A stretch of 13,146 nucleotides of DNA from Caulobacter sp. GTDB lineage: Bacteria > Pseudomonadota > Alphaproteobacteria > Caulobacterales > Caulobacteraceae. Positions 1 to 8,309 of the stretch are shown piece by piece; position 1 is the first letter of the stretch; every line of letters starts with the position of its first letter. Below the pieces are notes generated by a model. The model was not told the DNA's origin and did no database searches. It saw only the letters and a program-made list of their open reading frames with translations. The stretch is taken from the NCBI GenBank assembly GCA_014378155.1, contig JACMOF010000030.1, positions 1 to 13,146 of the forward strand, written 5' to 3'. Position numbers and translations under genes: made by a program.

Positions 1-186
1 ACGACCGCGAAGGGCGAAGGCGGCCAAGCCCAGCAAGGCGGTGGCCATGAAGCCAATGACCACCAGGGTGGCGGCGAACACAACGGCGATGACGGCGGCG
101 ACGGCCACGGCGATCGAGGTCGCCACGGCTCCGGCGATGGTGGGCAGGCTGCGCCAGGCGATACCGTTGGCCTTGGATGTCTCCAT
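1..186 (-). CDS. Small membrane protein, partial (3' end outside window)
   Basis: This frame runs off the left edge with no stop in 62 codons. It starts at an ATG (CAT at 184-186) preceded by a good Shine-Dalgarno, GAGGAAG, about 3 nt upstream on the minus strand. The visible protein begins METSKANGIAWRSLPT, a short polar stretch, followed by about 40 almost uninterrupted Ala/Val/Ile/Leu/Phe residues and then a basic ALRGR. That is enough for one long or two short membrane segments. I do not recognise the family and would not assign a function. The upstream 187-290 stretch carries a TTGACG element and direct repeats that could drive it. The remainder of the gene lies outside the window. Confidence 0.6.
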   Translation of the reverse strand, partial: METSKANGIAWRSLPTIAGAVATSIAVAVAAVIAVVFAATLVVIGFMATALLGLAAFALRGR

Positions 187-238
187 CGTCTTCCTCGCCA
201 GGCGTTGCCCCGCCCTCTTGCTAAGGTGGGGCGCCAGT

Positions 239-256
239 ACTGAACGTCAACTGAAC
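239..256 (-). promoter_or_regulatory. Possible promoter with 11-bp-spaced direct repeat
   Basis: On the minus strand two copies of GTTCAGT lie 11 bp apart (start to start; plus-strand copies ACTGAAC at 239-245 and 250-256). The second overlaps a TTGACG (245-250 on plus as CGTCAA) that resembles a -35 element. The site is about 55-70 bp upstream of the membrane protein ATG at 186. Direct repeats one helical turn apart are typical of OmpR/PhoB-type response regulators; that link is inference. No convincing -10 was found. Confidence 0.3.
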
Positions 257-290
257 ACCCAGTCGATCGTTGCGTAAAATGAATTCGACG

Positions 291-986
291 CTAGCCCGCC
301 GCGAAACCCGCCAATTCGCGGCGTTCGCGCATCACCGTGCTGAAGGCGGCGTTGATCGCGGCCGACTTGGCCTCGGCCACTTCGATGAACTCCAGAGGCA
401 GACCTCGAGCTCTCGCCCGGTCCGGGTGGACCTCCGACATCGCCGTGCGCCAGGCCGAGTGCACCACCGCGTCCTCGGCGTCGGCCGGCACGTCGAGGAT
501 GCGGTAAGGGTCGTCCGGCTCGGCGCCGACGTGGGTGGCGGTCAGGCGGCGGAAGGCGAGCGGCGACATCCCAAACAGATCCGACACCCTCTCCAGATAG
601 GCCAGCTCATCGGGGGTCACCGCGCCGTCGGCCTTGGCGATGTGGAACAGGCCGTCCAGCACGTCTTCCAGCAGCTGCGGGCAGGTGCGATAGCGCTTGG
701 CCAGGCGCTTGGCATAGCTCTCGAAGCCGTGTGTCGTCTGCCGCGCCAGGTCATACAGGCGGTGGATGTTGTTCTCGGACGCGGGGTCGGGGTGGAACAC
801 CTCGGCGAAGGCGGCGAACTCGTCGGTGTCGGCCGAGCCGTCGGCCTTGGCCAGCTTCGCGCCCAGGGCCGTCACGGCCGTCGAGAAGGCCGGATCCTGC
901 CCCGGCAGGCCAGGCGGACATTCCTGGCATTCCGCCATGTCCAACCGCCGCGCGGCGAGGCTTGCAATGTTACGCCAGAAGGTCAT
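291..986 (-). CDS. TerB-like/DnaJ-domain protein (DjlA-type co-chaperone)
   Basis: A 231-residue cytosolic protein with two parts. Residues about 30-150 form a TerB/DjlA-like helical domain, with two AKADG-x(3,4)-DE acidic repeats (near 47 and 118) typical of the tellurite-resistance TerB fold. Residues about 158-225 form a C-terminal J domain: DPYRILDVP at the start and the diagnostic HPD triad at 187-189 in SEVHPDR. J domains stimulate the ATPase of Hsp70/DnaK. Unlike E. coli DjlA there is no N-terminal membrane helix. I chose the ATG at 984-986 (MTFWRN) because the frame upstream, although open to 1196, translates to a composition unlike a protein. The Shine-Dalgarno there is weak, and Met17 (MAECQEC) is an alternative. 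The client is unknown. Confidence 0.85.
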   Translation of the reverse strand: MTFWRNIASLAARRLDMAECQECPPGLPGQDPAFSTAVTALGAKLAKADGSADTDEFAAFAEVFHPDPASENNIHRLYDLARQTTHGFESYAKRLAKRYRTCPQLLEDVLDGLFHIAKADGAVTPDELAYLERVSDLFGMSPLAFRRLTATHVGAEPDDPYRILDVPADAEDAVVHSAWRTAMSEVHPDRARARGLPLEFIEVAEAKSAAINAAFSTVMRERRELAGFAAG

Positions 987-1335
987 GGCAGCGACGTGAG
1001 TCCAGAAGCGTGGCGGAGTAGTGGCAGTTGTATATACGCAAGACCGTCCCCCACGGATCACGCCTCCCACGCTTTCTAGCACAAAAAAGCCGTGGCCCCA
1101 CCCGGCCATGCTGCATCGCACATTGAAAATTGGTAACAGTCTGTCCGACGCTCGCCGGAAATATTCGCGGGCCGGGGGAGCGTTTTGGCCGTCCACGTCG
1201 TTATGGTCACGCTTGAGCGTGGGCGGGTTGAAACGCCCCCGGCGCCATGCTCCGGTCCCATTGCGGCCGGAAAGGCTCTAACTCGACGCGCCCGACTTTG
1301 TAGATCGACGCCCTATCAAGAGGACTTCCGCCCGC
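987..1335. other. Divergent intergenic spacer (349 bp)
   Basis: The spacer separates the minus-strand J-domain gene from the plus-strand exported-protein gene and must carry both promoters. I see no confident -35/-10 pair. It contains a perfect 14-bp palindrome, CACGCTTGAGCGTG (1208-1221), followed by a small hairpin (1221-1225 with 1234-1238). On the minus strand a GC hairpin (1108-1093) is followed four bases later by six T. There is no tRNA-like or recognised riboswitch-like structure. An open minus frame crosses part of it but does not look coding. Confidence 0.5.
1083..1108 (-). terminator. Weak intrinsic terminator/attenuator candidate
   Basis: On the minus strand TGGCC (1108-1104) and GGCCA (1097-1093) pair around a six-base loop. 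They are followed by CGGC and then TTTTTT (1088-1083). It lies about 100 bp upstream of the J-domain start, so it could attenuate that gene's leader or end a small upstream RNA. The five-pair stem is short and a four-base spacer before the T run is not ideal, so this is a weak call. Confidence 0.25.
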
Positions 1336-2226
1336 ATGGCGACCGCTTTCCTTCTCGCCCTGGCCCTGCTGGCCCAGGACGCTCCCGTGTCCACCGCTCC
1401 GGTCGCCTCCGCTCCCCCGGTCCGCACGACCGCCGCGCCCACGCCGCCGACCGACGACTATGGCTATGTCGGTTGGTGCTACGGCGCGCTGGGCGGCTAT
1501 GTCGAGCTGTACGACAAGGTCCTGCCGGAAGTGACTCGCATCGAGAAGGCCTTCCCCGGCCCCGACGGATTTTCCGCTGCAATGAAGGAATATCCGGCCC
1601 TGCGCACTCAGGCCCAGAGCGACCTGAAGATCTATCGGTCGGCGATTGTGGCGGCCGAGAAGGCCAGCCCCCGTCCGATCTCCGAATATGGCGCGGCGGC
1701 GATCAAGAAGGGCCGTTCGGTCTGGGGCGGCTCCGAGCAGGTCGACAAGGCCCGCCTGGCTCAGGTGTGGATGAGTTGGTCGCCCCCAGGCGACTGCGAG
1801 TCCCGCGCCAAGACCCTGGAGACCAAGTCCAACCTGTTCGGCCAAGCCCTGAACTACAACGTCAAGAAGGACGAGGCTCCGGTTCTCGCGCCGACCGAAT
1901 CCGCACCCGTCCCGGCTGCGACGGTGCCCTCGCCTCAGGAGGCTCCAGCGGCTGAAACCCCGGTCGCCGACACGCCGAAGCCGGCTGCGATCGCCAAGCC
2001 TGTAGCGGCGAAGGCCAAGCCGGTTTCCGCCAAGGTCACGCCTGCGAAGACGGCGGCGAAACCTGGGGCGAAGACGGCGGCGAAGCCTGGCGCCAAGCCG
2101 CCCGCACTGCCGCTGGCCGAAAAGGGAGAGATCATCATCGACCCCAACAATCCCCAGCCCTGCGCCGGCAGCCTCGCGCCCGGCAAGCGCGGCGGCAAGA
2201 ACGTACTGGTCTGCAAGCCGGACTAA
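1336..2226 (+). CDS. Exported protein with Lys/Ala/Pro-rich tail, unknown function
   Basis: A 296-residue protein of no family I recognise. It starts at an ATG with AGAGGA (1319-1324) about 11 nt upstream. Residues 1-16 are a short hydrophobic stretch that could be a signal peptide, with possible cleavage after LLAQDA, although no basic n-region is seen. Residues 20-40 are Ser/Thr/Ala/Pro-rich. Residues about 41-178 look globular (GWCYGALGGYVELYD, GDCESRAKTLE). Residues 180-260 are a low-complexity Ala/Pro/Lys tail with a tandem repeat. Residues 265-296 form a second small ordered end. Four cysteines (48, 154, 276, 293) would suit two disulfides in the periplasm. The basic tail could bind an acidic polymer or the cell envelope; this is speculation. 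A strong intrinsic terminator follows the stop. Confidence 0.75.
   Translation: MATAFLLALALLAQDAPVSTAPVASAPPVRTTAAPTPPTDDYGYVGWCYGALGGYVELYDKVLPEVTRIEKAFPGPDGFSAAMKEYPALRTQAQSDLKIYRSAIVAAEKASPRPISEYGAAAIKKGRSVWGGSEQVDKARLAQVWMSWSPPGDCESRAKTLETKSNLFGQALNYNVKKDEAPVLAPTESAPVPAATVPSPQEAPAAETPVADTPKPAAIAKPVAAKAKPVSAKVTPAKTAAKPGAKTAAKPGAKPPALPLAEKGEIIIDPNNPQPCAGSLAPGKRGGKNVLVCKPD
2044..2091 (+). repeat. 24-bp tandem duplication inside coding sequence
   Basis: Two adjacent 24-bp units (2044-2067 and 2068-2091) differ at two positions. Each encodes AKTAAKPG in the Lys/Ala/Pro-rich tail of the exported protein. The length is a multiple of three, so copy number can vary without breaking the frame. Confidence 0.8.
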
Positions 2227-2240
2227 GGGCGGCGTTGAGA

Positions 2241-2266
2241 CCCTCTCCAGATGAGAGGGTTATTTT
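2241..2266 (+). terminator. Intrinsic terminator for the exported-protein gene
   Basis: CCCTCTC (2241-2247) pairs perfectly with GAGAGGG (2253-2259) around the loop CAGAT. The T-rich tail TTATTTT (2260-2266) follows at once. It lies 14 nt after the stop at 2226. On the minus strand there is no T run, so it acts only rightwards. Its tail contains the TAA stop of the converging beta-glucosidase gene (2260-2262). Confidence 0.85.
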
Positions 2267-3711
2267 ACCGGCAGCGCCCCGCTCTCCGCCAGCGCCTTGA
2301 ACCACGCATAGGACGCCTTGGGGGTTCGCACGCCCGTGGTTCGGTCCATCGCCACCAAGCCGAACTTGGACGTGAAGCCCAGGTCCCATTCCCAGTTGTC
2401 GATCAGAGTCCAGGTAAAATAGCCGCCGATCCGGGAGCCTGCCTCCATCGCCCCCTTCACCGCCTCGAGGTGGCGGCGCAGATACTGGCTGCGGAAGCCG
2501 TCGTCGAGCACCGCTGGACCCGGGCCGAAGGCGTCCGAGCAGCCGTTCTCGGTGATCATCACCGCCGGGTTGCCGTAGTCGTGGCGCAGCATGTCCAGCA
2601 CCTGGGCCAGGCCCGAGGGGTCGATCTGGCGGCCAAAGGCGTCGAGCTCGGCCCCGGGCGGCGGGGCGGCGGGCGCGATGTGGCTGGGCGAGCCCAGGTC
2701 GATCTTCACATAGGCCGGCGAGTAGTAGTTCACCCCCAGGAAGTCTATCGCCTGGCGGATCTTGGCAAGGTCGCCGTCCTGCACATGCCCCTTCAGGAAA
2801 TCATCCATCAAAGCCGGATAGACGCCCTTCAGCAGGGGGTCCAGCCACGCCCGGTTCCACAGTGCGTCCAGCCCGCCGGACGCCGGGCGGTTCCAGAAGG
2901 CCAGCGCTCCGCCGGCCGGGCGACACGGCTGCAGGGCAAGGGTCGTGCCGATCTTCAGATCGTCGTGCCCCTCGCGCAGGGCCTGGATCGCCAGGCCCTG
3001 CGCGAGGTTCATATGGTGGGTGGTTGGTCCCAGCAGGGCGATGTCCTTCAGGCCCGGCGCGTGCTCGCCCAGCACATGGCCGAAGACGGTGTGCACCGCC
3101 GGCTCGTTGAGGGTGATTATGTGCTTGAGCCGGTCGCCCATCCGCTGGCCGACGGCGGCGGCGTAGTCGGCGAAGCTCTGGGCGGTGTCGCGCGCGCTCC
3201 AACCGCCCTTGTCCTGCAGGGCCTGGGGCAGGTCCCAGTGGAACAGGGTGGCGTAGGGCGTGACGCCCTTGGCCAGGCAGGCGTCGACCAGGCGCTCGTA
3301 ATGGTCCAAGCCCGCGGCGTTGACCGTGCCTGACCCGGTGGGCAGCACCCGCGACCACGACATCGAGAAGCGGAAGGCCTTCAGCCCCGCCCCGGCGATC
3401 AGCTCGATATCCTCGGCGTAGCGACGGTAGCTGTCTGTGGCCAGATCGGCGGTCGAGCCGTCCTTGATCCGGCCCGGCTGCTTCTCGAAGGTATCCCAGA
3501 TGCTGGGGCCGCGCCCGTCGGCGGTGGGCGAGCCCTCGGTCTGAAAGGCCGCCGTGGCCACGCCCCAGACGAAGTCGTCGGGGAATTGTCGAGACTTGAT
3601 CGCGACCTCGGTCTTGCCGGCGCGGTCGCAGCCGCTGAGGCCAAGCCCGGCCGCACCACCGACCGCCAGGACGCCCAAGGCTCTGCGGTTGACACCCTTG
3701 TCCACGTCCAC
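2260..3711 (-). CDS. GH1 beta-glucosidase, predicted Tat-exported lipoprotein
   Basis: A glycoside hydrolase family 1 enzyme of 483 residues from the chosen start. The retaining mechanism's residues are visible: acid/base Glu in TLNEP (E203) and nucleophile in ITENG (E388). FVWGVATAAFQTEG near the start, FRFSMSWSRVLPTG and FTWTLIDNWEW near the end are also family hallmarks. It should release glucose, or a related sugar, from beta-linked oligosaccharides or glycosides. The N-terminus has a twin-arginine motif NRRALGV, a hydrophobic run, then a lipobox LSGC (Cys28), which predicts export through Tat and lipid anchoring. I chose the GTG at 3709-3711 because GGAG lies six bases upstream and it gives a short n-region. 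The frame stays open to a GTG at 3787-3789, itself preceded by GGGAGG, which would add 26 residues; ATG at 3772-3774 is another option. Confidence 0.88.
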   Translation of the reverse strand: MDVDKGVNRRALGVLAVGGAAGLGLSGCDRAGKTEVAIKSRQFPDDFVWGVATAAFQTEGSPTADGRGPSIWDTFEKQPGRIKDGSTADLATDSYRRYAEDIELIAGAGLKAFRFSMSWSRVLPTGSGTVNAAGLDHYERLVDACLAKGVTPYATLFHWDLPQALQDKGGWSARDTAQSFADYAAAVGQRMGDRLKHIITLNEPAVHTVFGHVLGEHAPGLKDIALLGPTTHHMNLAQGLAIQALREGHDDLKIGTTLALQPCRPAGGALAFWNRPASGGLDALWNRAWLDPLLKGVYPALMDDFLKGHVQDGDLAKIRQAIDFLGVNYYSPAYVKIDLGSPSHIAPAAPPPGAELDAFGRQIDPSGLAQVLDMLRHDYGNPAVMITENGCSDAFGPGPAVLDDGFRSQYLRRHLEAVKGAMEAGSRIGGYFTWTLIDNWEWDLGFTSKFGLVAMDRTTGVRTPKASYAWFKALAESGALPVK

Positions 3712-3789
3712 CCCCTGCTCCGTTGAAGATCGCGCGTCTTCGTTGCGGCGAAGATGATCGCAAAGCGCTGCCATGACCAGACCCCGCAC

Positions 3790-3814
3790 GCCGCCTCCCG
3801 CAACGGGAAGCGGC
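3790..3814. other. Hairpin upstream of the beta-glucosidase gene
   Basis: GCCGC-c-TCCCG (3790-3800) and CGGGA-a-GCGGC (3804-3814) form an 11-position stem with one mismatch around the triloop CAA. On the minus strand it contains the GGGAGG that would serve the alternative GTG start at 3789, so it would hide that ribosome site if transcribed. No T run follows, so a terminator role is doubtful. Confidence 0.5.
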
Positions 3815-3830
3815 GGCTTTCGTCGCAGTC

Positions 3831-3936
3831 CTAGAGCAAGCCGCGCGATATAGGAATCGCACGGCTTGCTCTAGACTTCTGTTTTCGCATCGCTTTTGCG
3901 GAAAACCGGTGGCCACTTTTCCGCGCGATGCTCTAG
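3831..3936. repeat. Composite extragenic palindromic repeat
   Basis: Two adjacent long hairpins. In the first, CTAGAGCAAGCCG (3831-3843) pairs perfectly with 3862-3874, then after one mismatch GCGAT (3845-3849) pairs with ATCGC (3856-3860) around a six-base loop. In the second, GCATCGC (3887-3893) pairs with GCGATGC (3925-3931), and after a TTTT bulge GCGGAAAA (3898-3905) pairs with TTTTCCGC (3917-3924). The second matches, from memory, a repeat family frequent in alphaproteobacterial spacers. Both end in CTCTAG, which suggests a mobile or amplified unit. The right end supplies the TAG stop of the broken gene at 3933. Confidence 0.75.
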
Positions 3937-4211
3937 GTCCAGGCGGTCCAGGTCACGACCGTGCGGCCGTTCTGGATCTGGATCAGCAGCGCGGTGTCAT
4001 CGACGCCCTTCGACGCCGGCACGGGATTGGCCAGGGAATAACTGTTGGTGTCCGACCAATAGAACTGGCGATCATTGTCGTCATCCACCCAGAAGCTGAC
4101 CGCCCAGGCGCCGTCGTCGGCGGCGATCGTGATGTGGTGATCGTCCCAATAGGTGGAGCCCGGGCAGTCGGGCAGGAAAATCCAGTTGTCGTCCGAGCCG
4201 CCCGGCCACGG
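3933..4211 (-). pseudogene. 3' remnant of an unrecognised protein gene
   Basis: On the minus strand 3936-4220 is an open frame of clearly protein-like composition. It contains PWPGGSDDNWIFLPD, TYWDDHHITIAADD, WAVSFWVDDDNDRQFYWSD and a C-terminal ALLIQIQNGRTVVTWTAWT, then TAG at 3933-3935. Upstream the frame meets TAA at 4221-4223 with no ATG, GTG or TTG before the first good residues, so the 5' part is missing. The beta-strand-like, Trp- and Asp-rich remnant suggests a beta-sandwich domain; the family is not recognised. The loss point coincides with the start of the Uma2 remnant on the opposite strand. Its final codon lies in the end of the palindromic repeat. Confidence 0.6.
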
Positions 4212-4383
4212 CGTGCGCGTTTATTGGGTGGTGGATGTCGCGTCGCGGCGGGTAATCGTCCATCGAGACCCGACGGACGAGCGCTATCGGTCGGTCGAGA
4301 CCTTCGAGGCTGACGCCGAGGTCGCTGCCTTGCTGGCGCCGGAGGCGCGGATGCGGCTGGCGGATTTGCTGGGCGAGGCTTGA
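4210..4383 (+). pseudogene. Truncated Uma2-family (DUF820) nuclease, C-terminal remnant
   Basis: The translation GVRVYWVVDVASRRVIVHRD, then YRSVETF and a C-terminal PEARMRLADLLGEA, matches the C-terminal third of Uma2/DUF820 proteins, whose hallmark is GVxxYWxVD followed by a valine-rich strand. These proteins have a PD-(D/E)XK nuclease fold. The N-terminal part carrying most of the catalytic residues is absent. The frame extends left to a GTG at 4153, but residues before 4210 are encoded opposite the other remnant and do not look like the family. The product is expected to be inactive. It ends 58 bp before the toxin gene. Confidence 0.65.
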
Positions 4384-4408
4384 GACCTGGCAAACAGCGC
4401 CGGACGAT

Positions 4409-4441
4409 TGCCAAAACTGCAATCATCGATATGGTGATTGC
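4409..4441 (+). promoter_or_regulatory. Promoter and candidate HicB operator of the TA pair
   Basis: A perfect inverted repeat, GCAATCA (4419-4425) and TGATTGC (4435-4441), spaced by nine bases, ends at the base before the hicA ATG. It overlaps a possible -10, TATGGT (4430-4435), with TTGCCA (4409-4414) as -35 at 15-bp spacing. Binding of the HicB antitoxin here would block transcription, as is known for other HicAB pairs. If the -10 is right, transcription begins at or next to the ATG; only a weak GGTGA lies upstream of it. Confidence 0.55.
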
Positions 4442-4696
4442 ATGAACAGCAAGCAGAAACGCACGCTGAAAGCCGTCGTCACCGACCCTGTCTCGCCAAC
4501 CCTTAGTTGGGCCGACGTCGAAAGCCTACTGGTCGCTGCGGGCGCGCGGGTGATCGAGGGCTCAGGATCGGCTGTGCGGTTCGAGCGAGACGGCGTAGTC
4601 GCTCGTTTCCACCGGCCCCATCCGGACAAGAACGCCAAACGGTATCAGATCAAGGACGCCCGCGCGTTCCTCGCGGCGATTGGAGTGAGATCATGA
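4442..4696 (+). CDS. hicA: HicA-family toxin (mRNA interferase)
   Basis: A protein of 84 residues, typical for HicA, whose dsRBD-like fold cleaves mRNA when free of antitoxin. The family pattern is visible: TLSWADVESLLVAAGARVIEGSGSAVRFERDG, then VARFHRPHPDKNAKRYQIKDARAFLAAIGV. The HRPHP segment followed by the KRYQ strand is characteristic of the longer HicA subgroup. The catalytic histidine in classical HicA lies in GSH; here that motif reads GSGS, so His in HRPHP is the candidate; activity therefore needs testing. The ATG is confirmed by an ATGA overlap at the other end: its TGA (4694-4696) overlaps the antitoxin ATG. Toxin-first order is usual for hicAB. Confidence 0.88.
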   Translation: MNSKQKRTLKAVVTDPVSPTLSWADVESLLVAAGARVIEGSGSAVRFERDGVVARFHRPHPDKNAKRYQIKDARAFLAAIGVRS

Positions 4697-5040
4697 ACGT
4701 TTTGAAGCACAACGGCTACGTGGCGCGGGTCGAGTTTGACGGCGAGGACGAGATCTTTGTCGGTCGCCTTGCCGGAATTACCGACATCGTCGGCTTTCAC
4801 GCCGACACGGTTAGCGACCTGAAGGCGGCTTTCCGCGACGCCGTCGCCGACTACATCGCTACCTGCGTCAAAGCCGGCAAGAAGCCCGAAAAGCCCTATT
4901 CCGGCCAGATCATGGTCCGCGTCGATCCCGTGGTCCACGCCCGCGCCGCCTTGGCGGCGGAACTGGCGGGCAAGAGCCTGGCGGGCTGGACGGAGGGGAA
5001 GCTGCGCGACGCGGCGACGCGGGAGATCGAGGCGGCTTGA
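4693..5040 (+). CDS. hicB: HicB-family antitoxin
   Basis: A 115-residue antitoxin that neutralises HicA and represses the operon. Residues 1-60 form the partial RNase H-like HicB fold (YVARVEFDGEDEIFVGRLAGI, ADTVSDLKAAFRDAVADYI). Residues about 70-112 look like a ribbon-helix-helix DNA-binding end: SGQIMVRVDPVVHARAALAA followed by LAGKSLAGWTEGKL. The strand IMVRVD followed by two helices is the classical pattern. It starts at ATG 4693-4695, overlapping the toxin stop by 4 nt, so the two are translationally coupled. The gene ends 5 nt before the stop of a small ORF on the opposite strand, so the two operons converge. Confidence 0.88.
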   Translation: MNVLKHNGYVARVEFDGEDEIFVGRLAGITDIVGFHADTVSDLKAAFRDAVADYIATCVKAGKKPEKPYSGQIMVRVDPVVHARAALAAELAGKSLAGWTEGKLRDAATREIEAA

Positions 5041-5045
5041 GCTAT

Positions 5046-5242
5046 TCAGCGTTGTTCGCGGGCAGTTGAATAAACCCCTGCTTTTCCGACAGTCAAAGCG
5101 AGTAGAGCGCCGCCAAAGGTCAGGCGCGGAAGCCGGACTTCGCCCTCATTGGCTGGCCAGGTTCGCCAGAAAAACTTGAGCGCAATGCCGACACAAAGCA
5201 GCGCCGTCGCGACGACCGCGAGCGCGGGCCAATCCTGATCGT

Positions 5243-5246
<4 letters not shown>
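5046..5246 (-). CDS. Possible small membrane protein at end of met operon
   Basis: A TTG at 5244-5246 overlaps the TGA stop of the cobalamin half of methionine synthase (TTGA). It would give 66 residues: [20 protein letters not shown] leading to a KFFWRTW end, then a second hydrophobic patch ([12 protein letters not shown]) and a basic tail. The first segment is a good membrane helix, and the 4-nt overlap mirrors the rest of the operon. The frame is also open upstream to an ATG at 5303, but that part is Arg/Gly-rich and overlaps metH. I recognise no family; the TTG start is a guess. Confidence 0.4.
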
Positions 5247-7908
<2,662 letters not shown>

Positions 7909-7912
<4 letters not shown>

Positions 7913-8307
7913 TTCGCGGCACTCAAGGTCGTTTGCAGGGCGGCGATCTGGGTGAGCCACGCGTCGTGATCCTCCCCCTCCTGCCACAGTTCGTCGAGTT
8001 CAGAGGCCGGGCCGACGACGCGCGCCAGGGCCGAGCGCGCCAGGGCGACCGCGCCGTCCGGAGCCGCGCCCAGCGCCGTCTTCAGGTCGCGGTGGCTGTC
8101 GGGCAGGATGGTGACGTCGCCGACCGATGCGGCGACGATCGCCGCGGCTGCCACGGCGATCTCGCCCTCGGGGGCTTCCAGATAGCCGGCCGTCTTCGTC
8201 ACATGGTCCAGCATCTGGACGACCGTGCGCCAGTCCGGCGCCTCGGCCAGGTCGCCGACGAAATCCATCGCCTCGTCATTGTCGAACAGTCCGCTCGCCC
8301 AGGCCAT
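7909..8307 (-). CDS. DUF4259-domain protein
   Basis: A 132-residue protein whose start [20 protein letters not shown] is the signature of DUF4259, a family of unknown role: an acidic, helical, probably cytosolic protein with no signal peptide. Its ATG lies two bases after the stop of the ligase-like gene upstream, and its TGA overlaps the ATG of the metH C-terminal part by 4 nt. It is therefore locked into the operon between a ligase and methionine synthase. I infer co-expression but know of no functional link. Confidence 0.8.
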
Positions 8308-8309
8308 GC

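Noticed and set aside
987..1196. N-terminal extension of the J-domain protein to 1196
   Set aside because: The extra 70 residues are low-quality (Trp/Gly/Arg-rich, with a T-run hairpin inside) and have no family match; the domain starts naturally at 986.
1208..1238. Palindrome and small hairpin as a terminator of a gene
   Set aside because: No T run follows on either strand and there is no gene ending there.
2251..3333. Plus-strand 360-residue ORF
   Set aside because: Antisense shadow of the GH1 gene, without any recognisable domain.
3712..3789. Longer beta-glucosidase start (GTG at 3789)
   Set aside because: It has a good GGGAGG but gives a 34-residue n-region before the twin arginines, and the ribosome site lies in a hairpin. 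Kept as an alternative only.
4153..4209. Uma2 coding from the GTG at 4153
   Set aside because: The first 19 codons are opposite the other remnant and unlike the family; similarity begins near 4210.
3983..4426. 147-residue minus-strand ORF and overlapping plus ORFs at 3896-4313
   Set aside because: Composition is Arg/Pro-rich shadow type; the protein-like frame here is another minus frame, and the Uma2 remnant is on plus.
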